NCBI GenBank assembly: GCA_035528375.1
Contig: DATKYS010000013.1
Coordinates: forward strand, 1-5,082
Direction of reading: 5' to 3'
DNA length: 5,082 nucleotides
From: a bacterium
GTDB lineage: Bacteria > RBG-13-66-14
Part shown: positions 1-4,964 of the stretch, one piece after another
Layout: the number at the start of each line of letters is the position of its first letter
How positions within the stretch are numbered: position 1 is the first letter of the stretch
Translations under genes and position numbers: made by a program
The notes under the pieces: generated by a model
Told to the model about the DNA's origin: nothing
What the model saw: the letters and a program-made list of their open reading frames with translations, nothing else
Database searches by the model: none

Positions 1-106
1 TTCCACTGCAAACCGTGTTGACCGTGGAACCGGGACGTTTTTTTCAAATTCACGCGCGCGGGGTCCGCGGAATCACTTCAACGTCGGTGAGGACCGGAGT
101 CAGAAG
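1..106. other. Upstream flank of rplR with no recognisable gene
   Basis: In the usual spc order the 3' end of rplF (L6) would sit here, but no frame gives the family's basic VRRKxGK-like tail. One frame stops at 19-21. A second is open from base 3 to a TAG at 111-113, overlapping rplR by 7 nt, but its translation does not resemble L6. The third is open in the rplR frame but has no ATG, GTG or TTG. The stretch has a run of seven T (38-44), unlike the neighbouring genes, and a short GC hairpin (57-61 pairing with 65-69). TTGACC at 18-23 resembles a -35 box but has no convincing -10 partner. I see no supportable gene here. Confidence 0.5.
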
Positions 107-463
107 ATGCTAGTCAAACAGAAGCTGCGTTTCCGGCGGCACTTCCACATCCGCAAGCGGGTGCGCGGCACGGCCGAGCGGCCGCGGATGGCGGTCTTCC
201 GCTCCAACCGGCACCTCTACGTCCAGCTCATAGACGACGAGGCCGGTCACACCCTGGCCTCGGCCAGCACCCTCGACCTGCGCTCCGAGGGGGCGACCTC
301 GACGGCGAACCGTCAGACGGCGGTCAAAGTCGGCGCCCTCATCGCCGAACGGGCCAGGGAAAAGAAAATCACGAGCGTCGTTTTCGACCGCGGCGGGTTC
401 AAGTTCCACGGCCGGGTCAAGGCCCTCGCCGAAACCGCACGCGAGGCCGGGCTCAAGTTCTAG
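107..463 (+). CDS. rplR: 50S ribosomal protein L18 (uL18)
   Basis: L18 binds 5S rRNA and, with L5, helps place it in the central protuberance of the large ribosomal subunit. The 118-residue product has the normal family length. It shows a basic N-terminal tail (residues 3-25, rich in Lys, Arg and His), then the [20 protein letters not shown] block (about 21-40), the IDDxxGxTLASAST block (42-55) and the [24 protein letters not shown] C-terminal block (about 94-116). Together these are diagnostic of bacterial L18. The ATG at 107 is the only possible start in the frame; GGAG at 96-99 lies 7 nt upstream. rpsE follows after 7 nt, so the two are surely co-transcribed. The protein looks intact and ordinary. 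The odd point is the region before it, which is not a visible rplF end. Confidence 0.97.
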   Translation: MLVKQKLRFRRHFHIRKRVRGTAERPRMAVFRSNRHLYVQLIDDEAGHTLASASTLDLRSEGATSTANRQTAVKVGALIAERAREKKITSVVFDRGGFKFHGRVKALAETAREAGLKF

Positions 464-470
464 GAGACTC

Positions 471-1079
471 ATGAAGCGCGAGGAAATCCTGGGCGATCTG
501 GAAGACCGGGTCATCGCGATCAACCGGGTGGCCAAGGTGGTCAAGGGCGGCCGACGCTTCTCCTTCAACGCCCTCGTCGTCGTGGGCGACAAGAAGGGCC
601 GCGTGGGCTGGGGCCTGGGCAAGGCCCCCGAGGTGCCGGACTCCGTGCGCAAGGGGATCGAGGCCGCCAAGAAGCACATGGTCAAAATCCCCATGATAGG
701 CACGACCATCACCCACAGCATCGTGGGGCACTCCGGGGCGGGACGCGTGCTTCTTAAACCGGCCGCGCCCGGCACCGGCGTCATCGCCGGCGGCGCCGTG
801 CGTGCCATCCTCGAGGTGGCCGGCGTCGGCGACATCCTCTCCAAGACCCTCAACACCAACAACCCCCACAACGTGGTGCACGCCGTCTTCGACGCCCTCG
901 AGGGGATGATGAGCATTGACAGCGTGGCCAAGCGCCGCGGCAAGCGCCCGATAATGCGGCACCACGGCTACTACACCTTCAGCCGCCCCGGCAAGGAGGA
1001 GCCCGAGGAGGCCCTCGAGCCGGTGGAGGAGAAGCTCACCGGTTTCAGCGCCGGCGGCGCGGGGAACGAGGATGGCTAA
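471..1079 (+). CDS. rpsE: 30S ribosomal protein S5 (uS5) with C-terminal extension
   Basis: S5 sits on the solvent side of the small subunit near the mRNA entry and the decoding region, where it affects accuracy. The N-terminal double-stranded-RNA-binding-like domain (about 8-72) includes [17 protein letters not shown] (24-40) and [17 protein letters not shown] (46-62). The C-terminal domain (about 80-158) has the [20 protein letters not shown] block (89-108) and the [17 protein letters not shown] helix (127-143). AGGAG at 462-466, 4 nt before ATG, overlaps the rplR stop and fixes the start. Length is 202 residues against about 165 for E. coli S5. The surplus is a tail after the usual RRGK end (residues 155-158): first basic/aromatic (HHGYYTF), then Glu-rich (176-187). 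The last 8 nt overlap rpmD, suggesting translational coupling. Confidence 0.97.
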   Translation: MKREEILGDLEDRVIAINRVAKVVKGGRRFSFNALVVVGDKKGRVGWGLGKAPEVPDSVRKGIEAAKKHMVKIPMIGTTITHSIVGHSGAGRVLLKPAAPGTGVIAGGAVRAILEVAGVGDILSKTLNTNNPHNVVHAVFDALEGMMSIDSVAKRRGKRPIMRHHGYYTFSRPGKEEPEEALEPVEEKLTGFSAGGAGNEDG

Positions 1080-1269
1080 GAAGAAGCAAAAGCTCTCCGT
1101 CACCCAGGTCAGGAGCCAGATCGGCGCCCTGGAGCGTCACAAGGTCACCCTGCGGACCCTCGGCCTGGGGCGCATCGGCCGCACCGTGGTCCACGACGAC
1201 ACGCCCCAGATACGGGGCATGATCTACCACGTCCGGCACCTGGTCCGCGTGGAAGAGGCCAAAAAATAA
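1072..1269 (+). CDS. rpmD: 50S ribosomal protein L30 (uL30)
   Basis: L30 is a small large-subunit protein that binds 23S rRNA. The 65-residue product contains the core of the family: [12 protein letters not shown] (7-18), [20 protein letters not shown] (26-45), then [16 protein letters not shown] (47-62). Bacterial L30 is usually about 58-62 residues, so this is essentially full length with a few extra Lys at each end. The ATG at 1072 overlaps the rpsE stop by 8 nt, and GGGGA at 1061-1065 inside rpsE is a plausible ribosome-binding site. The product shows no defects. It is followed by a 79-nt gap, the first break in an otherwise compact gene run. Confidence 0.96.
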   Translation: MAKKKQKLSVTQVRSQIGALERHKVTLRTLGLGRIGRTVVHDDTPQIRGMIYHVRHLVRVEEAKK

Positions 1270-1278
1270 TTCGGTAAC

Positions 1279-1320
1279 GACGCCCCGTAAGTCCGCGGCG
1301 CGGGCGAGGGGCGGGGTGTC
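1279..1320 (+). other. Predicted RNA stem-loop between rpmD and rplO
   Basis: GACGCCCCG at 1279-1287 can pair with CGGGGTGTC at 1312-1320 as a 9-bp RNA helix with one G-U pair. A smaller CCGC/GCGG stem (1293-1296 with 1300-1303) fits inside the loop. The structure starts 10 nt after the rpmD stop and has no T-run after it, so it is not an intrinsic terminator. It would bury the alternative GTG at 1316. A role in mRNA processing, stability or control of rplO translation is inference. GC-rich DNA forms such stems by chance fairly often. Confidence 0.4.
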
Positions 1321-1327
1321 CGGCGGA

Positions 1328-1339
1328 CGCCTCGAGGCG
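1328..1339. repeat. 12-bp perfect palindrome upstream of rplO
   Basis: CGCCTCGAGGCG reads identically on both strands. It lies 9 nt before the chosen rplO ATG and abuts its GGGAG ribosome-binding site. It could be a protein-binding site or, in RNA, a short hairpin or dimerisation site. Chance occurrence in GC-rich sequence is a real alternative, and no function can be claimed. Confidence 0.4.
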
Positions 1340-1343
1340 GGAG
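1339..1343 (+). promoter_or_regulatory. Ribosome-binding site deciding the rplO start
   Basis: GGGAG lies 5 nt before the ATG at 1349. A competing GAGGGG at 1306-1311 lies 4 nt before the in-frame GTG at 1316. The L15 family begins only about 15-20 residues before its GRG motif, so the ATG is favoured. From the GTG, the protein would gain 11 residues that do not look like L15. Confidence 0.55.
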
Positions 1344-1348
1344 CGGTC

Positions 1349-1783
1349 ATGGACCTGGTTTCCGGAAATACGAAAAAGCGGCGGCGGATCGGCCGGGGGA
1401 ACGGCTCCGGCAGCGGCACCACCTGCGGCCGGGGGATGAACGGCCAGAACGCGCGCTCGGGCGGCGGCGTACGCCGCGGGTTCGAGGGCGGGCAGATGCC
1501 GTTCTTCCGCCGGCTGCCCAAGCGCGGATTCCAGTCACGCGTCGGCCGGAAGAAGAAGGGCTTCGACCACGTGAACGTGGGCGAGCTGGATGCCCTCGGG
1601 GTGACCGGGACCGTGGACATCGAACTGTTGAAGGCCGAGCGCCGCGTCATGCCCAGCGCCCAGCGGGTCAAGATTCTGGGGACCGGCGAGGTGACCGGGG
1701 CCTACGAGGTGCGGGCCAACGCGTTCAGCGCCGGAGCCGCCAAGAAAATCGAGGCCGCGGGAGGGAAGGCGGTGGTCGTCTAA
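1349..1783 (+). CDS. rplO: 50S ribosomal protein L15 (uL15)
   Basis: L15 is a late-assembling large-subunit protein. Its long basic N-terminal arm threads into 23S rRNA and its globular domain sits at the surface. From the ATG at 1349 the product has 144 residues, the usual length. The Gly/Arg-rich arm comes first (KKRRRIGRGNGSGSG, then GRGMNGQNARSGGG). The RRGFEGGQMPFFRRLPKRGF signature follows, and then the C-terminal domain with VKILGTGEV and an ending of FSAGAAKKIEAAGGKAVVV type. An upstream in-frame GTG at 1316 would give 155 residues and cannot be excluded. The arm has GTTCGRGMNGQ where many L15 proteins have GKTxGRGxKGQ, a mild variation. The stop TAA shares its last base with the secY ATG, implying translational coupling. 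Confidence 0.95.
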   Translation: MDLVSGNTKKRRRIGRGNGSGSGTTCGRGMNGQNARSGGGVRRGFEGGQMPFFRRLPKRGFQSRVGRKKKGFDHVNVGELDALGVTGTVDIELLKAERRVMPSAQRVKILGTGEVTGAYEVRANAFSAGAAKKIEAAGGKAVVV

Positions 1784-3093
1784 TGTTTAATAGTATCCGG
1801 AACATGATGGCCATCCCCGAGCTCCGCCAGCGCATATTCTTCACCATCGCCATCTTCTTCGTCTATCGCGTGGGCGGCCACATCCCCGTCCCCGGCGTCA
1901 ACGCCGGCGTCCTGTCCGCCTGGTTCAACCAGAACGCCCAGGGCGGCCTCTTCGGCTTCATAGACATGTTCGCCGCCGGCAACCTACGCAAGGCCACCAT
2001 CTTCGCCCTGGGCATCATGCCCTACATCTCCGCCTCCATCATCATCCAGCTCCTCACCGCGGTCGTGCCCGCCCTGGAGAAGCTCTCCAAGGAGGGCGAG
2101 GCCGGCCGCAAGCGCATCACCCAGTACACGCGCTACGGCACCATCGGCCTATCGCTCCTCCAGAGCTTCGGCATCCAGATCTGGCTCAAGAGCTTGGTCT
2201 TCAACGGCGTACCCGTGGTGGAGCCCAGCATGGGCTGGCTCTTCACCCCGCTGACCATGATCACCATGACCGCCGGAACCGCCTTCATCATGTGGCTCGG
2301 CGAACAGATATCCGAGCGGGGTATCGGTAACGGGATGTCACTCATCATTTTCATCGGCATCATCGCCCGCATACCGGCCGACGTGACGCTGACCATGGAG
2401 AAGATAGGCGCGGGCGACACCAACCTGGTCAACATCGCCGTGGTCCTCCTGGTGATGGTGGTCGTGGTGGCCGGAGTCGTGCTCATCCAGCAGGGGCAGC
2501 GCAAGATCCGCGTCCAGTACGCCAAGCGAATCGTCGGGCGCAAAATCTACGGGGGTCAGTCCACCCACATTCCCCTGCGCGTCAATACCGCCGGCGTCAT
2601 CCCGATCATCTTCGCCAGCGCGCTGATCATGTTCCCCAACACCATCCTGATGTTCACCGACGCCGACTGGCTCAAGACCCTCGCCGGGTGGCTCGCCCCC
2701 GGAAAACCACTCTACATGATTATCTACGGCGGATTGATCATCTTCTTCAGTTACTTCTACACCGCCATCGTCCTGAACCCGGCGGACCTGGCCGACAACA
2801 TGAAGAAGTACGGCGGTTTCATCCCAGGCATCCGACCGGGGAAGAACACCGAGCAGTTCATAGACCGCGTCCTGACACGCATCACCCTGGCCGGCTCGGT
2901 CTTCCTGGCCGTCATCGCCCTGTTGCCGATAGTGATGGCGATCATCTTCAAGTCGCCCATAACATTCGGCGGCACGGGACTTCTGATCGTGGTGGGCGTC
3001 GCGCTGGACACCGTACGCCAGATAGAGAGTCACATGCTGATGCGCCACTACGACGGTTTCCTGAAGAAGGGGCGCATCCGCGGCCGCCGGTAA
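1783..3093 (+). CDS. secY: Preprotein translocase channel subunit SecY
   Basis: SecY is the central subunit of the SecYEG channel, which passes unfolded proteins through the inner membrane or releases membrane segments sideways into it. The 436-residue product has ten likely membrane segments: about 17-35, 71-92, 115-136, 153-173, 182-197, 214-236, 268-290, 309-331, 367-389 and 395-412. The plug region precedes the second ([10 protein letters not shown], 54-63). Both family signatures are visible: the block around [17 protein letters not shown] (75-91) and [16 protein letters not shown] (171-186). The cytoplasmic loop at 341-366 carries [12 protein letters not shown]. Its Arg351 matches the loop Arg known to be needed for SecA-driven transport in E. 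coli (family knowledge, placed by motif). The tail [17 protein letters not shown] is typical. The start ATG overlaps the rplO stop by one base, with GGTGG at 1771-1775 upstream. The gene looks intact. Confidence 0.98.
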   Translation: MFNSIRNMMAIPELRQRIFFTIAIFFVYRVGGHIPVPGVNAGVLSAWFNQNAQGGLFGFIDMFAAGNLRKATIFALGIMPYISASIIIQLLTAVVPALEKLSKEGEAGRKRITQYTRYGTIGLSLLQSFGIQIWLKSLVFNGVPVVEPSMGWLFTPLTMITMTAGTAFIMWLGEQISERGIGNGMSLIIFIGIIARIPADVTLTMEKIGAGDTNLVNIAVVLLVMVVVVAGVVLIQQGQRKIRVQYAKRIVGRKIYGGQSTHIPLRVNTAGVIPIIFASALIMFPNTILMFTDADWLKTLAGWLAPGKPLYMIIYGGLIIFFSYFYTAIVLNPADLADNMKKYGGFIPGIRPGKNTEQFIDRVLTRITLAGSVFLAVIALLPIVMAIIFKSPITFGGTGLLIVVGVALDTVRQIESHMLMRHYDGFLKKGRIRGRR

Positions 3094-3116
3094 GCCCTCG
3101 ACGCCCATGAACCGAC

Positions 3117-3148
3117 GGGGCCCCTGGGAAGACGCCCAAGGGCCCTTT
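3117..3148 (+). terminator. GC-rich hairpin after secY, possible weak terminator or attenuator
   Basis: GGGGCCCCTGGG (3117-3128) pairs with CCCAAGGGCCCT (3135-3146) around a 6-nt loop. The 12-position stem has one C-A mismatch and one G-U pair. It begins 24 nt after the secY stop and is followed by only TTT, then GACCCATTTT, which is weaker than a normal intrinsic terminator tail. The 5' arm also contains the palindrome GGGGCCCC. It may lower read-through into adk or act as an RNA end or processing barrier. That function is inference. Confidence 0.45.
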
Positions 3149-3158
3149 GACCCATTTT

Positions 3159-3163
3159 AGGAG
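3159..3163 (+). promoter_or_regulatory. Ribosome-binding site deciding the TTG start of adk
   Basis: AGGAG lies 9 nt before TTG at 3173. An in-frame TAG at 3158-3160 rules out any start further upstream. The P-loop begins only 7 residues into the protein, so a downstream start would remove it. The TTG is therefore well supported. Confidence 0.75.
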
Positions 3164-3172
3164 CCGCCGGCC

Positions 3173-3826
3173 TTGATCCTCGTTCTCTTCGGACCGCCCG
3201 GAGCCGGAAAGGGCTCCATCGCCAAGCTCCTCGAGCTGCGCCGCGGGATGATCCACCTCTCCACGGGGGACCTCATCCGGGCCGAGCTCGCACGACCCGA
3301 CTCGCCCGTCGCCGACCGCATACGCGCCGTGGTGGAGTCCGGCGGGCTGGTGGACGACGCCACGGTGGAGGAAATCCTGGCGGCCCGAATCGCCGAGAAC
3401 GCCCCCTCGATGCTCTTCGACGGATACCCGCGCAACATCCGCCAGGCCGAGCGCCTCGGGGAGATTCTCACCGGCGCGGGGAGGAACCTCACCGCCGCCG
3501 TCCTCTTCGAGGTCCCCGACTCCGTCATCGTCCGGCGGCTCTCGAACCGGCGCAGTTGCCCGGCCTGCGGGGCGGTGTACAATCTTCTGACCGTTCCGCC
3601 GAAGGTGGAGGGCGTCTGCGACCGCGACTCCGAGAGGCTCGTGGCGCGCCCGGACGACGACGAGCCGACGGTCGGTCGCCGGTTGGAGCTCTACCGCCGC
3701 GAGACGAGCCCCCTGGTGGAATACTACCGGGAGCGGGGGAAGTTCGTGCGGGTGGACGGCGTGGGCGAGCCGGAGAAAGTGTACCGGCGGCTGCTGGAGA
3801 TTCTGGCTCCCCTCGAAAAGCGTTGA
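3173..3826 (+). CDS. adk: Adenylate kinase, zinc-LID type
   Basis: Adenylate kinase catalyses ATP + AMP to and from 2 ADP in the cytoplasm, keeping adenine nucleotides balanced. The 217-residue product has the P-loop GPPGAGKGS (7-15), the AMP-binding STGDLIR (30-36), and FDGYPRNIRQAE (82-93) with its conserved Arg and Gln. The LID is long (about 121-165). The DDDEPTVGRRLELYRRET segment (161-178) carries the catalytic arginines. The LID has Cys129-X2-Cys132-X16-Cys149-X2-Asp152, the zinc-binding pattern known from B. subtilis Adk, so a structural zinc is likely. The P-loop continues as GSIA instead of the common GTQA; Ser for Thr is conservative, while Ile for Gln is less usual. Translation starts at TTG. 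secY-adk-map-infA is a standard arrangement, but here adk is set off by hairpins on both sides. Confidence 0.96.
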   Translation: MILVLFGPPGAGKGSIAKLLELRRGMIHLSTGDLIRAELARPDSPVADRIRAVVESGGLVDDATVEEILAARIAENAPSMLFDGYPRNIRQAERLGEILTGAGRNLTAAVLFEVPDSVIVRRLSNRRSCPACGAVYNLLTVPPKVEGVCDRDSERLVARPDDDEPTVGRRLELYRRETSPLVEYYRERGKFVRVDGVGEPEKVYRRLLEILAPLEKR

Positions 3827-3834
3827 ACGGGTCG

Positions 3835-3850
3835 GGGCGACACCTCGCCC
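3835..3850 (+). other. Small hairpin between adk and map
   Basis: GGGCGA (3835-3840) and TCGCCC (3845-3850) form a perfect 6-bp stem around the loop CACC, starting 9 nt after the adk stop. No T-run follows, so it is not an intrinsic terminator. It could affect mRNA stability, or it may be chance in GC-rich sequence. Confidence 0.35.
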
Positions 3851-3880
3851 GGAATCCACCCTCGTAAACGAACGGATGAG

Positions 3881-4648
3881 TTGCAGAACACCGACTTCGT
3901 AAAAAAGCGCGACGCCATGGCCGCGGCGGGGGCGATAGTCGCCGAGGCCCTGAACCTAGCCACCCGGACGGTGGTCCCCGGTATGAGGACCGGCGAGCTG
4001 GACGCCCGGGTGGAGGAGCTCATCCGCTCCCGCGGCGCACTTCCCTCTTTCAAGGGTTACAACGGCTACCCAGCCAGCGTATGCACCTCGGTGAACGACG
4101 AGATAGTCCACGGCATCCCCGGCCCCCGGCGCCTCGTCTCCGGGGACATCCTCAGCGTGGACATCGGCGCGTTCCTGGGCGGCTACCACGGCGACGCGGC
4201 GGTCACCATCCCGGTGGGCGACATTGACGAGCTCTCCGCCCGCCTCATCCGCGTCACCCGGGCCTCCCTCAACGCGGCCATCGAGCAGTGCCGCGCGGGG
4301 AACCACATCGGCGACGTCGGCTCGGTCGTCCAGCGCATGGCACTCGAGGCCGGCTTCCAGGTCGTGCGCGATTTCACCGGCCACGGCATCGGACGACGCC
4401 TCCACGAGAGGCCACAGATTCCCAACTACGGACGCCCCGGCACCGGACCCGCCATACGCCTCGGGGACGCCCTGGCCGTCGAGCCCATGATCAACGCCGG
4501 CACAATGGCCATCAAGATTCTCGACGACAACTGGACCGCCGTGACCTACGACGGCAGCCGAAGCGCCCATTTCGAGTGCACCCTCTTCGTCGGCGAGGGG
4601 GGACCGGAAATACTCACACCTTGGGAATGGCCCTGGGACGAACTGTGA
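3881..4648 (+). CDS. map: Methionine aminopeptidase, type I
   Basis: This enzyme removes the initiator Met from new proteins when the next residue is small, working in the cytoplasm near the ribosome exit. The 255-residue length is usual for the compact bacterial type Ia form. All five metal ligands are present: Asp94 (SVDIG), Asp105 (HGDAAVT), His168 (GHGIG), Glu201 (VEPM) and Glu232 (AHFECT). The active-site His77 (VHGIP) and His175 (LHERP) are also there. The substrate-pocket region PSFKGYNGYPASVCTSVN (55-72) is typical. The TTG at 3881 gives MQNTDFVKKRDAMAAAG, which aligns with the usual N-terminal helix; starting at the next ATG (3917) would cut it short. The ribosome-binding site is poor (GGATGAG, 3874-3880, directly against the start). 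The variants FECT and GDALAVEPM, in place of the commoner FEHT and GMxxxIEPM, are mild. Confidence 0.96.
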   Translation: MQNTDFVKKRDAMAAAGAIVAEALNLATRTVVPGMRTGELDARVEELIRSRGALPSFKGYNGYPASVCTSVNDEIVHGIPGPRRLVSGDILSVDIGAFLGGYHGDAAVTIPVGDIDELSARLIRVTRASLNAAIEQCRAGNHIGDVGSVVQRMALEAGFQVVRDFTGHGIGRRLHERPQIPNYGRPGTGPAIRLGDALAVEPMINAGTMAIKILDDNWTAVTYDGSRSAHFECTLFVGEGGPEILTPWEWPWDEL

Positions 4649-4685
4649 GAATCACCGGGGCGTTTCTCCCTTTTCCTCAAAAACC

Positions 4686-4715
4686 TTGACTTACGACGCC
4701 TGCCTGTCTTAAACT
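4686..4715 (+). promoter_or_regulatory. Candidate sigma70-type promoter for infA
   Basis: TTGACT (4686-4691, five of six matches to the -35 consensus) is followed after 18 nt by TAAACT (4710-4715, four of six matches, with the key first, second and last bases right). This lies in the 97-nt map-infA gap, which is visibly less GC-rich than its surroundings. Transcription would begin near 4722, giving a leader of about 24 nt. An internal promoter for infA fits general knowledge, since E. coli infA has its own promoters, but this site is predicted only. Confidence 0.5.
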
Positions 4716-4734
4716 TGCCGCTCGCAACCGGCGA
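4715..4734 (+). other. Possible hairpin just before infA
   Basis: TTGCCG (4715-4720) can pair with CGGCGA (4729-4734) around an 8-nt loop: 6 bp including one G-U. On read-through mRNA from map it would sit 11 nt before the infA ATG, where a Shine-Dalgarno would be expected. A transcript starting near 4722 would lack the left arm. The signal is weak. Confidence 0.25.
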
Positions 4735-4745
4735 ACCGCCATTAA

Positions 4746-4964
4746 ATGCCAAAAGAAGAGGTCATCCAGGTCGAGGGGGTCGTCACCGAAGCATTGCCTA
4801 ACGCCATGTTTCGCGTGGAGCTTGAGAACGGCCGGATGATACTGGCCCACATCTGCGGGAAGATGCGGATGAACTTCGTGCGCATCCTCCCCGGCGACCG
4901 CGTCCGCGTGGAGGTCACCCCCTACGACCTCACCAAGGGCCGCATCACCTGGCGCTTCAAATAA
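4746..4964 (+). CDS. infA: Translation initiation factor IF-1
   Basis: IF-1 is a small OB-fold (S1-like) protein that binds the A-site of the 30S subunit during initiation and helps IF-2 and IF-3. The 72-residue length is exactly usual. Recognisable blocks are [21 protein letters not shown] (9-29), [31 protein letters not shown] (33-63) and GRITWRFK (65-72). Cys37 replaces the common Ser in HISGK, and Trp69 replaces the common Tyr in ITYR; both are mild. The ATG is preceded by CCATTAA with no purine-rich ribosome-binding site in the 20 nt upstream, which is odd for a highly expressed gene. It probably has its own promoter in the gap. The stop codon overlaps the first base pairs of a tandem repeat. 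The usual next gene, rpmJ, is not seen before the window ends. Confidence 0.97.
   Translation: MPKEEVIQVEGVVTEALPNAMFRVELENGRMILAHICGKMRMNFVRILPGDRVRVEVTPYDLTKGRITWRFK

Noticed and set aside
12-44. Intrinsic terminator ending in the T7 run at 38-44
   Set aside because: Only 3-bp stems can be drawn before the T-run, which is too weak to support a terminator.
18-49. Promoter with -35 TTGACC before rplR
   Set aside because: The best -10-like hexamer (TCAAAT, 44-49) is 20 nt away with a poor match.
3-113. Open frame ending at TAG 111-113 as the C-terminus of L6
   Set aside because: It would overlap rplR by 7 nt, as tight operon genes do, but the translation lacks the EPYKGKGIRY-like and VRRKxGK-like blocks expected near the end of L6.
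110-943. Long minus-strand open frames opposite rplR and rpsE, and similar ones opposite secY, adk and map
   Set aside because: They mirror conserved plus-strand genes. Stop-free antisense frames are expected in GC-rich DNA, and their products are low-complexity and unlike any family.
1316-1348. GTG at 1316 as the rplO start
   Set aside because: It has a fair ribosome-binding site, but the 11 extra residues do not resemble an L15 N-terminus and it lies within a predicted stem. Kept only as an alternative.
2688-3110. Plus-strand open frame inside the 3' end of secY
   Set aside because: It is a shifted frame of secY, Arg/Pro/His-rich, with no protein-family features.
4652-4676. Terminator after map (GGGG, CGTTTC, TCCC, then TTTT)
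   Set aside because: Only a 4-bp stem including a G-U pair, and the T-run is short and interrupted.
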